This document shows positions 9,063-18,700 of a stretch of DNA of 64,000 nt, one piece after another. This DNA is from CAXBBB01 sp963793245 (lineage in GTDB: Bacteria > Bacteroidota > Rhodothermia > Rhodothermales > BA12): the NCBI GenBank assembly GCA_963793245.1, contig CAWBZG010000003.1, positions 124,001 to 188,000 on the forward strand, in the 5' to 3' direction. A program made the translations under genes and the position numbers. How positions within the stretch are numbered: position 1 is the first letter of the stretch; every line of letters starts with the position of its first letter. The notes beneath the pieces were generated by a model. The model saw only the letters and a list, made by a program, of their open reading frames with translations, was not told the DNA's origin and made no database searches.

Positions 9063-12012
9063 TCACGTCCGGCGGAGCGTCCAGCGCAGCGTCACGCTCG
9101 TGCCTGCCCCCGGTACCGACGACACAGTGAGGTCGGCTCCCGCCTCGTCCGCGCGGCGTCTGAGCGTCTTCATACCCCTCCCGCCTCTCGTCAAAGTCGA
9201 CGGATCGAAGCCCGGTCCTTTGTCCGACACGACGAGTTCGAGCACTCCGTCCGCGCACGACACGGACAGCAGAACCGGAGCATCCGTCGCGTATTTGGAT
9301 GCGTTGTGCAGCGCTTCTTTGGTCGCCAGCAGCAGGTGACGCCGTGTGCCCATCGGGACGGCCGCGTCGGGGAGCAGGCCGATGGTGACGGTCAACAGAT
9401 TCGCTGGTATCAGAGATTTGGCAGCTTCGGCGATGCGCTCGGCCAAGGCGGGCAGATGGTCTTCCGCCGCGTCGACGACCCAGACCACGTCGCGCACGTC
9501 ACGTACCAGCTGGCGAGCTTCACCGGCCAACGCGTGCAACCGCTCGGACTGGGGATCGACGCCGTCCCCGCCGGGCGTGCTCAGGAGCCTGCGTTCCACG
9601 TCGAGGCGTAGGGCGATGGCTCCGGCTTTGGCTCCCAGATCGTCGTGCAGATCGTCGGCGATGCGCTGTCGGAGCAGCAGGCGGCGGCGGATCTGGAACA
9701 GGCGGTAGCGGTGCGCGCCGTAGAGCAAGCCGAGTACGAGCAAGGCGGCAGCACCTCGAAACCATCCGGTCTCCCACGCGAACGGGGCGATGGCGAAGCT
9801 CAGTTCGCGTTCCGGCCCGGAGCGGTCGGCCGTCTGCGTGCGGACGCGTAGCCTATAGGATCCGGATTGCAACCCCGATAGGTTGAGGGTCGCCTGCGAT
9901 CCCAACGCCGTCCAATACCCCTCGTCGGTTTCGCTTTCGAGCAGCCAGGCAAACTGCCACGAGCGGTTTTGTGAGATCTCGGTTGCCGACAGGTCGAGCG
10001 CGAGCGTTCCGTCGCGCGGCCCAAGTTTGAGAGCAGAGTGGGGCAGGGCGCGCGGCACGCCGCGGACGCGTAGCGACATGAAACGCGTTTCGGGAAGCGT
10101 GTGTGTGTCGGCGAAGTCGTCGGGGTCGAACGAGACCAGTCCACTCCGCGAGCCGACGTAAATCTGTCCGTCTGACCCATTGGACGCGCTGTGCCAGGAC
10201 GGCGCCAGGCTTCCAAACCCGTCCTGCGCGCCAAACGTGCGGAAGCGTCCGTCGGCTCCGTAGCGCGCCGCCGATCCCACCGAAAACGCCCAGAGCGCGC
10301 CTCGCTTGTCTGCGATCAGCGCGCTCACGTAGCGAGAGGGCAGCCCATCGGAGCGTCCGAGCCAGCGCACCGAATCGGTCTGCGAGATGCGTGCCACGCC
10401 ATTCTCCCGCGAGGCGGCGAACACGTGTCCGTCTTCGGTCTGAGCCAGCGATACGATGCTCAGCGGACGCTCCCCGTCGTACCAACCCAGCGGCACGCGG
10501 CGCAGGCCGACCGGCACGCCTTCGCGCTCGACCACCCGGTAGACGCCGCCGCCCAGCGTGCCGACCCAGATGCGCCCGCGTGCGTCTTCGAGAAGGGGAA
10601 CGGTGAACGCGAAGCTCGAATCCTCCGGAGCGATGCTGCGCGAGGTCGGCAGGTGCATCCACCGATCCTGGGACGCATCCGCGAGGAGAACGAACAGCCC
10701 ATCGTCAGCCGAGGCTACCCATAGCCGCCCTCGGCTGTCCACTAGCATCTTGCGTGGATGCTCTAGGCGGTCGGGCATATTTGCGCAGCTTCCGAATGAC
10801 GGATCGCCGGGACTGCGGCATCGCATCCCATCCCCATACCCGGCGATCCACGCACGTCCGTCGGGTGTGTGCGCTACGTCCGATATGGTCTGCTGGACGA
10901 GGTCCAATGGAATGGGGCGGCACGTGCGTTCGAGATCGTGGAGCGACAGCGTGCACAGTCCATCGTCCGTCGACCCGATCCACAACTCGCCTTGGTGCTC
11001 GGCAGCGCGCAGGACGAATCGAGCGTCGGCGTTTTCGGGCTTCATCCGCGTCTGCACGGCAGAGGTCGACGTCGAAAGGCGGAAGATTCCACTCTGCATC
11101 ATGACGCCCCATAGCTGGTTGCGAGCGTCGGCCCACAAGTCAATCGTTTCCGACGTCATAGGGACGGTCGCCATCGGTTCGTAGGAGCCTCCCCGCGCGC
11201 GCAAATGAATCAGCCCGCTCGGAGAGCTTGCCCACAGGTCGCCGGAAGGAGACGTGGCAAGCGTGGTCACTCGAGAGGCTCCGCTCAACAGGCGCCAATC
11301 GCCGGATTGCTCAAATACTCCCGTATCAGTGGCGACGATCAAACTGCCCGATATGCTCCATCCTATGGCCCCAATGAAGGCGGAGCCACGCGGCAGGCCG
11401 ACTCGTTTCCATTCTTCCTCGTCACGGCACCACAAGTTTGCCTCACCGCCTGCACAAAGCCTACCGTCTGGACTTTCGGAGAGCGCCTCCACATCTTGGA
11501 TCTCGATCTCGTCAACGAGGGAGACGGTGCCGTCAGCGGAGCGTTGCACCAGCCCGTCCTCCGTTCCGAACCACAGTATGCCGTCGCTCGACTCGTGGAT
11601 AACGTAGACGAACGTCTCGCCTGGGATCAGGTGCGGTCCCGTAGCCAGCGTGTCGAAGTGCTCCGTATCGACGTCGAGGTGCTGGAGGCCGCCCCATCCT
11701 GTCCAGAGCCACAACCCACCCGCTGTTCTCGGCGTGAGCGAATGGACGAAGGAGTGTTGCAGCGCCCCCTTCTCGCCGGGACGCGCCTCGAACAGCGTGA
11801 ACCGAAATCCGTCGTAGCGCACCAGCCCTTCCGCCGTGCCGATCCAGACGTGCCCGTATTCGTCGCCGACGATGCGGCGTGCGTGCGGCGTAGGAAGGCC
11901 TTCCGCAAGTCCGAAGCGAGCGACATCGGATGAGGCCGGTTGCGCCTGCGTTGCCGAAGCGCAAGCCGAGGAAGAGGATACAAACGGCGAAGAACGCAAC
12001 GTAGGTGCGCAT
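9063..12012 (-). CDS. Sensor histidine kinase with two-propeller periplasmic sensor (HisKA_3), one frameshift
   Basis: About 983 residues. A signal peptide (MRTYVAFFAVCILFLGL) is followed by a long run of propeller blades of the form HVWIGTAEGLVRYDGFRF, LWVASADDGLFVL, RIWVGTLGGGVYRV (about residues 40-620), then a Y_Y_Y-like beta domain and one membrane helix (GAAALLVLGLLYGA). The cytosolic part has the phospho-acceptor His in DDLHDDLG, about 194 residues from the C-terminus, and the ATPase boxes (EALHNASKYA, DKGPGFD, GRGMKTLRRRA). The design resembles the sensor half of Bacteroidota hybrid regulators, but the output goes through a separate NarL-type protein. One shift at about 11950 separates the signal peptide from the rest; the longer open frame reaching to 12506 is an artefact of that shift. 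Confidence 0.88.
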
Positions 12013-12217
12013 TCGACTGGCGGGATATAGACTATAGGTTTGTCGCAAACATAGGAAACGGATTCAGCTCGTGCTCGCCGAGCGGTTATGCGGCCCCCAT
12101 CCCATCGCGACCGGCACGTCGTACAGTCCGCCCAGGACCTAGCCGTCGGCAGAAGTGACGCAGTCCCAGCGCCGTCACGCGGACGACGGATAGTGGCACA
12201 GTGGCACGTCGGCTCGT

Positions 12218-12927
12218 TCAGCCCGGCGGCGCCCACATCCCAGCGCGTACGGCTTCGTAGCCCCGCCACAGGTACCACGATCCGACGCTGCGCCACGGTT
12301 TCCAAGACGCATCGGCGTGAGCGGTGAGGGCGGCTTTCAGCGCTCTTTTCGGACTCCCAGCCGAACGAGGCTCCAGCATCTGGGCCGCCGTAGACGAGCG
12401 CGAAACCCTTGCCGCACGGCCAGATCGCCCAGGGGTAGCACGTCGGGGCGGTGGAGGGTGAACAGCAGCAGCATGTGGGCCGTCCACACGCCGATGCCGC
12501 GCACATTGGTCAGCCGCTCGACGAGTTCTTGGTCGTCCATCGGCTCCATCGCGGCGCGGTCGGGAACGGTGCCGTCCATCGATTTGGCGGCCAGATCGAG
12601 CATCGAAATCGCCTTGTTGCGCGATACGCCTGCTGTGCGGAGGGTGTCGAGGTCGAGGGCGGCGAGCGTCTCCGGATCATGGGGATCGCCGTGCGTCGAC
12701 AGCAACTCGACAAGACGTCCGTGGATGGTTCGCGCGGCGGCGGTCGATACCTGCTGCGAGGTGATGCTGCGGACCAGGTGCGCGTAGGGTTCGCCAGGTC
12801 GCGGTGCGAGGGGACATGGACCGGCATGTGCGATCAGGCTCGCCAGTATCGGGTCGCGCTCGGCCAGTTGGTGCACAGCGGCGGCCACGTCGTAGCGGGG
12901 CGGAGGGACGTCGGTCAACTCGGGCAT
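12218..12927 (-). CDS. DNA-3-methyladenine glycosylase, AlkA family (two frameshifts)
   Basis: A base-excision repair enzyme that removes alkylated purines. Residues 1-180 read cleanly: YAHLVRSITSQQVSTAAART is the start of the HhH-GPD fold, and LTNVRGIGVWTAHMLLLF is the helix-hairpin-helix, followed by the catalytic Asp region LPLGDLAVR. After that the frame shifts near 12405 (into KGFALVYG) and again near 12345, ending ASWKPWRSVGSWYLWR, the usual AlkA-family C-terminus. Corrected length is about 236 residues, slightly long for the family. Both breaks are at the less conserved junction, so the enzyme could work if they are sequence errors. Confidence 0.83.
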
Positions 12928-12970
12928 GCGTCGAAGCTACGACGGGCATGGATGAGACGTACGCGCATAA

Positions 12971-13012
12971 AAAAACCTCGGGCGCTCGCGGCAAAGCCGA
13001 AAGGACCCGAGG
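12971..13012 (-). terminator. Terminator after the SH3-like lipoprotein
   Basis: CCTCGGG and CCCGAGG pair over a 23-nt loop that contains a smaller stem (CGGC/GCCG). Followed on the minus strand by a T-run (TTTTTTATG). It lies 115 bp past the stop at 13128. Confidence 0.55.
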
Positions 13013-13127
13013 TCGAAGCCAGGCACGAGAGGCGGCGTGTGCCTGGCAGGTGGTGTAGTATCGAATGCCGCGCGGTTTGTTTCCGCTACGTTGAGAGAAG
13101 GTGTCGTGAGGACGCGCGTATTCGCGA

Positions 13128-13760
13128 TCAGCAGCCGTAGGGGATGTCGACTTCGGCGCGGTCCATCCAAAGCCAGCCGATCCGTCCGTTGGGCGTGCGG
13201 ACGCGTGCCCACCACTGCGCCCCTTCGCGCTCGACGATTTCGACGCCGGACGACTGGTACTCGCCCACTTCGCCCATCACTTCGCCGAGTTGTCCATCGT
13301 GCCAGACGCGGTACGCGCCCTCGCCGACATAGCCCAGCGTCAGCACGTCGGCGCCGTTCGGGAGAAGAAAGTGGGTTTCGTAGTCGACGTAGGAGTGCGC
13401 GCTGTCGCGGACGAGGCCTCTGCCCAGGCGGGTCAGCAAGACGTGCCCGGTCTGAGCGTCGAGTTGCATTCCGGCTGGCAGCGTAGCGATGGGTTGGGCG
13501 GTCGTGTCGTCAGGCGCGGCGTAAAGAGCGACGTCTTCTGTCGTCGTCCAGGTCGAGTAGGCGCAGCACTCGAACGGGCACGCGCGGTCGACGCGGACTG
13601 GGGCCGTCGGGCGGACGGGCATGGCGCCGTAGGCCGCAGCAGCGTCGATGACGAGCGTATCGAGCGCAGCGGGGGCACTCGGAAGCGTCGGTGTCGGCTG
13701 TTCTGCGTCCGGCGTAGTGCAGGCCGCGAGCAGCAGTAGGAAGGGGGCGAGCCTACGCAT
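13128..13760 (-). CDS. Lipoprotein with bacterial SH3-like domain
   Basis: A 210-residue lipoprotein. The start at 13760 is chosen because it gives a compact lipobox (MRRLAPFLLLLAAC, Cys14); the open frame extends further only by read-through of the preceding gene. After a Pro/Thr linker there is a cysteine pair (RACPFECCAYSTW) and beta-rich segments, including GRIGWLWMDRAEVDIPYGC at the C-terminus, which is typical of SH3-like domains that end with a Trp-Leu strand. Such domains often bind peptides or metals at the envelope. It lies 4 bp downstream of the 129-residue gene, so they form one unit ending at the 12971-13012 hairpin. Confidence 0.65.
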   Translation of the reverse strand: MRRLAPFLLLLAACTTPDAEQPTPTLPSAPAALDTLVIDAAAAYGAMPVRPTAPVRVDRACPFECCAYSTWTTTEDVALYAAPDDTTAQPIATLPAGMQLDAQTGHVLLTRLGRGLVRDSAHSYVDYETHFLLPNGADVLTLGYVGEGAYRVWHDGQLGEVMGEVGEYQSSGVEIVEREGAQWWARVRTPNGRIGWLWMDRAEVDIPYGC

Positions 13761-13764
13761 GGCG

Positions 13765-14154
13765 TTAGGGTTGGAGAATGGCGAGTTCGTGCGCCAGGCG
13801 ATGGGCGCCGGGGAAGCCGGTCGGCGCGTCGGGTCCCCACCAGCGATATGTGTCTTGCTTCCCCTCTCGGCGGACGACGAGTGAGCGGTTGAACGCGTCG
13901 GCTCCGGGCGGAGGGGCAACGTACAGCGGGCCGTCTTCGAGGTGGGCGAGCGCTTGGACTAACCGCTTGCGTTCGGGCCGGCGAAGCGGTCGCCAGCGGC
14001 CCATGTGCGAGCAGTATGTGCCGCCGAGTACGCGCACCTCGTCGCCCCTCACTTCGATCTCGAGATGGTGATCGTACTGACCTTCCATCTTGTAGTGGAG
14101 GTCGAGCGCGACAGGAGGGCGAGACAGTTGGCGGATCAGGCGGAGCAGCGGCAT
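13765..14154 (-). CDS. Conserved-looking protein of unknown function, 129 residues
   Basis: A cytosolic-looking protein with no signal peptide: MPLLRLIRQLSRPPVALDLH, then HHLEIEVRGDEVRVLGGTYC, a basic helix GRWRPLRRPERKRLVQALAH, and PAP-rich linkers. The start at 14154 is the first ATG giving a sensible N-terminus. It is followed at 4 bp by the SH3-like lipoprotein. I do not recognise a family; the alternation of strands and a final helix (AHRLAHELAIL) suggests a small alpha/beta fold. Confidence 0.55.
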   Translation of the reverse strand: MPLLRLIRQLSRPPVALDLHYKMEGQYDHHLEIEVRGDEVRVLGGTYCSHMGRWRPLRRPERKRLVQALAHLEDGPLYVAPPPGADAFNRSLVVRREGKQDTYRWWGPDAPTGFPGAHRLAHELAILQP

Positions 14155-14195
14155 CGGTCTGCAACGCGCGTGCGGCGTCCGTGCTTCCCGCCCAA

Positions 14196-14735
14196 TCAGT
14201 TCTGCGTCGAGCGCAAACTGGAGTCGAGCAGGCGCCCCCACGTAGCGTCGAACGGGTGGACTTCGCGCACCGTCGAGTCGCCCCGGACGACCGCGCGGCC
14301 CTCGTTGGCCCAGCGAAAGATCGAACCGCCCAGGTTCTGCACGTCCGAGAACCCAGCCTCGCGCAGCCGCTGCGTCACCTTGGCCGAGCGGTAGCCGACC
14401 GAGCAGTAGACGACGACCGCGCGGTCTTTCGACACGTCGGACAGCAGCGCTTGGAGGCTTTCCGACGACGCATCGGGTGATACATGCCGAGCGTCTGCAA
14501 GGTGGCTGACGGCGTACTCGTCCGGCTCGCGCGCGTCGAGCAAGATCGGCGATGTGCGGGCATCGTCGGCGATCCACGCGGCGAGGCTATCGGTCGAGAT
14601 CGTGGGCGTGTTGGGGAAGTCGCGGGCGATCATCGACTCGGTCGCGCTCCAGCCTATCGAGTCCGATCCGCTCTGCGCGCAACCGATGGTCGACAGGCCG
14701 ATGGAAGCGATAAGGGGCAGGAGGTAACGCATCAT
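14196..14735 (-). CDS. Rhodanese-domain lipoprotein
   Basis: A 179-residue exported protein. A lipobox ends at Cys19 (GLSTIGC). The rhodanese domain runs from about residue 50 to 150: PILLDAREPDEYAVSHL is the first half, and the active-site loop is VVYCSVGYRSAKV with the persulfide-bearing cysteine. Family members pass sulfur or act as redox sensors; the substrate is unknown here. It lies 34 bp downstream of fliR on the same strand and is probably the last gene of the flagellar export unit or an independent gene. Confidence 0.85.
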   Translation of the reverse strand: MMRYLLPLIASIGLSTIGCAQSGSDSIGWSATESMIARDFPNTPTISTDSLAAWIADDARTSPILLDAREPDEYAVSHLADARHVSPDASSESLQALLSDVSKDRAVVVYCSVGYRSAKVTQRLREAGFSDVQNLGGSIFRWANEGRAVVRGDSTVREVHPFDATWGRLLDSSLRSTQN

Positions 14736-14769
14736 AGTGGCGCTTACTCAATTCGGGGCAGCCGGTTCG

Positions 14770-15540
14770 TCAACCTGCGAGCGCGCCGACCATCTCGCGC
14801 GTGTAGGTGCGCGCCGTGTCGACCAAGACGGCCATGTCGGGGCCGAGTTTGGGGATCACGAGGATCAGCAGCACCATCCCGACGCCCAACTTGAGTACGA
14901 ACGAGAGCGAGAACACGTCGGCTTGGGGCGACGTGCGGGCGTAGACAGCCAGCACCAAGTCGACGGTGAACAGCGTCACCATGAACGGCGCGGCCAAGCG
15001 GATGGCGGTCTCGAACAGCATGCCCATCCACGACAGCAAGAGCGGTCCGGCGGCGGCGACTCCGGCGGTGGCGAGCGGGATCGCGCGGAACGAGAGGGCG
15101 AGCGCTTCGATGACGTGATGGTGCCCGTCGAGGAGGAGAAACAGCAGCATGAACAGCGAACTGACGAGCCGTCCGATGGCGTTTTCGGTGTGTCCGCTGA
15201 TCGGGTTGAAGGCCTGCGACATCGTCAGTCCCATCTGAAACCCCATCACCTCGGCGGCGACTTGCAGCACGTAGGTCACGAACTTCGCCGCAAACCCAAT
15301 CGTCAGTCCGGTTGCGGCCTCCATCAGGACGGCGACGACGAAGCCGACCGGATGCAGCACCCAGTCGGGCATCGGTCCGGCCATGTGGACGAGCGAGTAG
15401 GCCAGCAGCACGCCGAGCAAGACGCGCAACTGCGTCGGAATGCCGCTCTGCCCGAAGATCGGCGCCGCCGTCAGCACGCCGCCTACGCGCACGAACACGA
15501 GCAGGACCGACAGGACGTACAGCGGCGAGATCAACTCCAT
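14770..15540 (-). CDS. fliR: Flagellar export gate protein FliR
   Basis: One of the core membrane proteins of the flagellar type III export gate, forming the FliPQR channel in the inner membrane. It has 256 residues, the usual length, with six or so hydrophobic segments (LYVLSVLLVFVRVGGVLTAA, LLGVLLAYSLVHMAG and others) and the family pattern GFQMGLTMSQAFNPISG. The gene lies 9 bp downstream of fliQ. The gene order fliO-P-Q-R is the classic one. No divergence in key regions was noted. Confidence 0.95.
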   Translation of the reverse strand: MELISPLYVLSVLLVFVRVGGVLTAAPIFGQSGIPTQLRVLLGVLLAYSLVHMAGPMPDWVLHPVGFVVAVLMEAATGLTIGFAAKFVTYVLQVAAEVMGFQMGLTMSQAFNPISGHTENAIGRLVSSLFMLLFLLLDGHHHVIEALALSFRAIPLATAGVAAAGPLLLSWMGMLFETAIRLAAPFMVTLFTVDLVLAVYARTSPQADVFSLSFVLKLGVGMVLLILVIPKLGPDMAVLVDTARTYTREMVGALAG

Positions 15541-15549
15541 CGCGAATCG

Positions 15550-15819
15550 CTATCGGCTGACCGATGGGATGTAGGCGAACGCGCTGTGCATAAAGTCGCC
15601 CAGCATTTCGAGCATCCACGGCGTCAGCAGGATCAGGATCAGCGCGGCGCCCAGGATTTTAGGGATGAAGCTGAGCGTCATCTCCTGCACCGACGTAATC
15701 GCCTGCAAGATGCTGACCGCCAGTCCAATCGCGAGCGCGACGCCCAGGATCGGCGCGGCGACGGTCAGGGTGAGCACCAGGGCCTCCTGGACCCAGAAAA
15801 GCGCAACGTCAGAGTTCAT
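15550..15819 (-). CDS. fliQ: Flagellar export gate protein FliQ
   Basis: An 89-residue membrane protein with two helices (LVLTLTVAAPILGVALAIGL and IPKILGAALILILLTPWML) and the family signature SILQAITSVQEMTLSFIPK. It packs around FliP and FliR in the export channel. It is separated from fliP by 166 bp, which hold two short palindromes (15890-15909 and 15942-15961); usually these genes nearly touch. Confidence 0.96.
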   Translation of the reverse strand: MNSDVALFWVQEALVLTLTVAAPILGVALAIGLAVSILQAITSVQEMTLSFIPKILGAALILILLTPWMLEMLGDFMHSAFAYIPSVSR

Positions 15820-15889
15820 ATCAGAGAGTGGATGTAGAGGCTAGGCTTGCCTCACCCAGAGGTAAGCGCAGGTGAGGGAGCGGTTGTAG

Positions 15890-15909
15890 CGTCGCAGCAT
15901 GCTGCGACG
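15890..15909. repeat. 20-bp palindrome with CATG centre (copy 1)
   Basis: CGTCGCAGCATGCTGCGACG is a perfect palindrome between fliQ and fliP. A near-identical one lies at 33215-33234. Confidence 0.8.
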
Positions 15910-15941
15910 GGAGGCGAGCGAAACCTGTGGCGTGATCGCAG

Positions 15942-15961
15942 CGCCGTTGCATGCAACGGCG
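15942..15961. repeat. 20-bp palindrome with CATG centre (copy 2, different arms)
   Basis: CGCCGTTGCATGCAACGGCG, perfect, 33 bp after the previous one and also in the fliQ-fliP gap. Same centre, different arms. Confidence 0.8.
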
Positions 15962-15985
15962 GTACAGGGCGTGGGAGGTAGTCGG

Positions 15986-16792
15986 CTACGTCAGCAGGTA
16001 GCCGCTCACGACGGATTCGACGATCAGGTACCAGCCGTCGGTGAGTACGAACAGCAGCAGTTTGATCGGCAGCGAAATCATGATCGGCGGGAGCATCATC
16101 ATGCCCATCGACATCAGGACGGACGACACCAATAGGTCGACCACGACGAACGGGAGGAACAGCATGAACCCGATCTGGAAGGCGACGCGCAACTCCGAAA
16201 TCACGAACGCGGGGACGAGCACGTGGAGCGGCACATCGTCGGCGGATGCGTACTGGGTCGTGCCCGACAGGTCCATGAACAGCATCAGGTCTTTCTGCCG
16301 CACCTGACCGAGCATGAAGCCCCGGATCGGCCCGGCGGCGCGCTCGAACGCGATGTCTTGCGTGATCTCACCTTCGAGGTACGGCTGGAGTGCCTGCTCG
16401 TTGATCGTGTTCAGCGGCTGGTACATGATGAAAACCGTCAGGAAGAGCGACAGGCCGACGATCACCTGGTTCGGCGGCGACCCCTGCATACCGAGTGCCG
16501 TTCGGAGCAATCCGAAGATGACGACCAGGCGCGTGAACGAGGTCATCAGGATGATGATCGACGGGGCCAGCGTCAGGACTGTCAGCGTGAGCAGCAGTTG
16601 GATCGGCAGCGCGTAGCCGTCTTCCTGGCCGACCAAGCTGATGTCCGGCAGGCCCGTGTTGGGCGTCAGCGGCTGCGACTGCGGCGTGATTGGCGCGAGT
16701 TGTTGCGTCTGCTGCCCTTGTGCCGAGCGTTGTGCGTGGACCGGGGCGGCGAGCGCTAGCCCGATCAGCAGGAGCGAGAACAGACGGATCAC
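15986..16792 (-). CDS. fliP: Flagellar export gate protein FliP
   Basis: A 268-residue protein with an N-terminal signal peptide (SLLLIGLALAAPVHA), as usual for FliP, and four membrane helices. Family signatures are clear: LAPSIIILMTSFTRLVVIFG, LRTALGMQGSPPNQVIVGLS and the periplasmic segment with QKDLMLFMDL. It forms the export channel with FliQ and FliR. Its start overlaps the end of fliO by four bases (ATGA), so the two are translationally coupled. Confidence 0.97.
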   Translation of the reverse strand: MIRLFSLLLIGLALAAPVHAQRSAQGQQTQQLAPITPQSQPLTPNTGLPDISLVGQEDGYALPIQLLLTLTVLTLAPSIIILMTSFTRLVVIFGLLRTALGMQGSPPNQVIVGLSLFLTVFIMYQPLNTINEQALQPYLEGEITQDIAFERAAGPIRGFMLGQVRQKDLMLFMDLSGTTQYASADDVPLHVLVPAFVISELRVAFQIGFMLFLPFVVVDLLVSSVLMSMGMMMLPPIMISLPIKLLLFVLTDGWYLIVESVVSGYLLT

Positions 16793-17469
16793 GACTGTGC
16801 ACCGGACTGCGCGCCCGGAAGCCGGATGCCGTAACCGCCGAGCACGTCGGCGAACGAGGCGGCGGGTGTCGACGCGGGGGCTTGGCTCGGGTAGGCGGCA
16901 CCGTCACCCGAAGCCTGCGCGGTCTCGAACTCGGCGCGCGGGTAGCGAGCCAGCGTCGTCAGCCCTCCGGCGTTCTGCCCGACGACGAGCACGTCCGGCC
17001 CGACGGCGAGCAGGTGGACGGTCTGTCCCGGCGCCAGCGTCAAGTTTCCGAGCGTGTGGAGCGAGTGAGCCGAAGCCACCGCCAGCGTCCCGTCTTCGCG
17101 CTGCCGCTTCATCCGAACGGCCCACCACGCGCCGCCTCCGAGCAGCAACGCTACGATGGCCAGTCGGCCCCACGGCGTCGCCCGGTCCGAGCGTCCGAGC
17201 CTTTCGCTCCGGGCGACGGTTCCGGCGTCGAAGTCTGGGCGAGCTGTCCGCTCCACCGATGCACCATCGGCGAACAGGTCGGCGCCCGTCGCCCCATCGG
17301 GCGTCGACTGCTGGACGGTCTGCGCCTGAGCCGACGGCGGCGATGGGATGAACTGCGAGACGCCCCACAGCACGACCAGGGCGAGGGCGCACCATCCGGC
17401 ACGGCGGAGGGCATGACCCGCCTGAGCGCGGCCCGTCTGGGCGTTGGGAGCAGGGGAGAGGAGGGACAT
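16789..17469 (-). CDS. fliO: Flagellar assembly protein FliO
   Basis: A 226-residue protein, longer than most FliO. It has an N-terminal membrane helix (ALALVVLWGVSQFI), a Gln/Ser/Thr-rich periplasmic stretch, and a second helix (GRLAIVALLLGGGAWWAVRM). The cytosolic domain has the FliO pattern LGNLTLAPGQTVHLLAVGPDVLVVGQNAGGLTTL in pieces: a Q-V-H-L strand, then the G-x-x-GG-x-T turn. A Pro/Ala-rich tail ends it. FliO stabilises FliP during gate assembly. Identification rests on this domain and on the position directly before fliP. Confidence 0.85.
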   Translation of the reverse strand: MSLLSPAPNAQTGRAQAGHALRRAGWCALALVVLWGVSQFIPSPPSAQAQTVQQSTPDGATGADLFADGASVERTARPDFDAGTVARSERLGRSDRATPWGRLAIVALLLGGGAWWAVRMKRQREDGTLAVASAHSLHTLGNLTLAPGQTVHLLAVGPDVLVVGQNAGGLTTLARYPRAEFETAQASGDGAAYPSQAPASTPAASFADVLGGYGIRLPGAQSGAQS

Positions 17470-17640
17470 AGCTTGGGGAAAGCGGGTGACGCCCTCTCCT
17501 TAGGCAAACGCGGTGCCTCAGCTCAAAGAGCGGTTTGCTTGCTCTCTGCGAGGGTGTGCCGGTGACGCAGGCGGCACGTTTTGCCGCTGGTTAGGGCATC
17601 GTACGGTGCGCGTTCGGAACCGTCTCCTCATACCTTCACC
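17470..17640. other. Gap between fliO and the broken hydrolase
   Basis: About 170 bp, divergent to fliO and the plus-strand hydrolase. It should carry the fliO promoter, but I could not pick a clear motif. Confidence 0.3.
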
Positions 17641-18700
17641 TATGCGCTTCCGCTTCTCGCCTGCCTCCTTCTACGCTACTCGTCTTCGGGCGCACTAATC
17701 GCTCCGATAGCTCCCGAAGCTTCGCTGCCGAGCGACGCCCCAATCGGTCGGCTGGACGACTCGGCTGAGCGCCATCTCGCGCCAGATCGTGGCGAAGACG
17801 ACCACGAGTTGCACAGCATGCTGATCGTCCGCAACGGGAAACTCGTTTCGAGGAGTACTACAACGGCTACACGGCCGACAATCCGCACGACATCCGCTCG
17901 GCAACGAAGAGCATCACGTCGCTGCTCGCCGGGATCGCCATCGAAGAGGGAGCGCTGCCGGGTGTCGACGCGCCGATCATGGAGTATCTCCGAGCCGGCT
18001 ATCCCAACGTGAACGGCAAGGACGACCTCACCGTCGGCATTTGCTGACGATGAGCAGCGGCCTCGACTGCTACGACGGCGACCGCGGTACGCGTGGCAGG
18101 CAGATCGTATGTATCGGTTGAAAGTCTGGGTGGACTACTTCTGTCGCTTTACCGCGTCTACTCACCCGGCGACAGCACGCGCTACTGTACGGGCGGGGTC
18201 GTCGCTCTCGGCGAGGTGATCGCTCAGGCTACCGGACGAGACTTGCCGCGTTTGCTGACTCTGCGCTGTTCGCACCCCTTGGCATCACCAACTACAGCTG
18301 GGCGCGCTTCGACGATGGGCGCAAAGTCGACACGGGCGGGCACCTGCTCCTGACTCCGCAGGCGATGGCGAAGATCGGAATGCTCGTGCTGCAGAACGGA
18401 GTGGGGCGAGCGGGATCGTCCCCGCCCAGTGAATCGACGCTCGCTCGAGCCGCACCGATGCGAGGAACGCCGTACGGGTACTGTGGTGGTCCGAAACGAT
18501 CGGTATGAGGCGAATCCGCGGTTTGCCGGCGAGCGGCAACGGCGCTACGTCACGCGTGCCGGAGTTAGGGTGGCCAGGTCACCGCAGGCTTTACACTCCG
18601 ACCGCACTCGGGTCGGTTCGAACTGTTCTCGAACGGCGTACTACCCGCCATCGATGAGATCCGCAGTACCGTCGAAGCCGAGCACCTGGGTCAGATAAAC
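17641..18700 (+). pseudogene. Serine hydrolase (beta-lactamase class C family), heavily broken
   Basis: Pieces of a class C beta-lactamase-like serine hydrolase can be read in changing frames. In order: SMLIVRNGKLV, FEEYYNGYTADNPHD, the catalytic SxxK in RSATKSITSLLAGIAI, LTMSSGLDCYD, SPGDSTRYCTGG (the YxN-type position), DLPRF then APLGITNYSWARFDDG, TGGHLLLTPQAMAKIG, GTPYGY, and a tail ELFSNGVLPAIDEI. At least six shifts are needed over 1 kb, far more than in the flagellar genes on both sides, so decay is likely. It sits on the opposite strand between fliO and fliN and overlaps the 3' end of fliN, which splits an otherwise continuous flagellar operon. The start at 17641 is only a guess. Confidence 0.75.

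Noticed and set aside
9063..12506. One long minus-strand frame of 1147 codons.
   Set aside because: Its first 165 codons are a shadow of the AlkA-like gene; the kinase begins at 12012 after a shift near 11950.
14737..15837. A plus-strand frame of 366 codons rich in His, Gln, Glu and Arg over fliR and fliQ.
   Set aside because: Composition is that of reversed membrane-protein code; fliR and fliQ are certain on the other strand.
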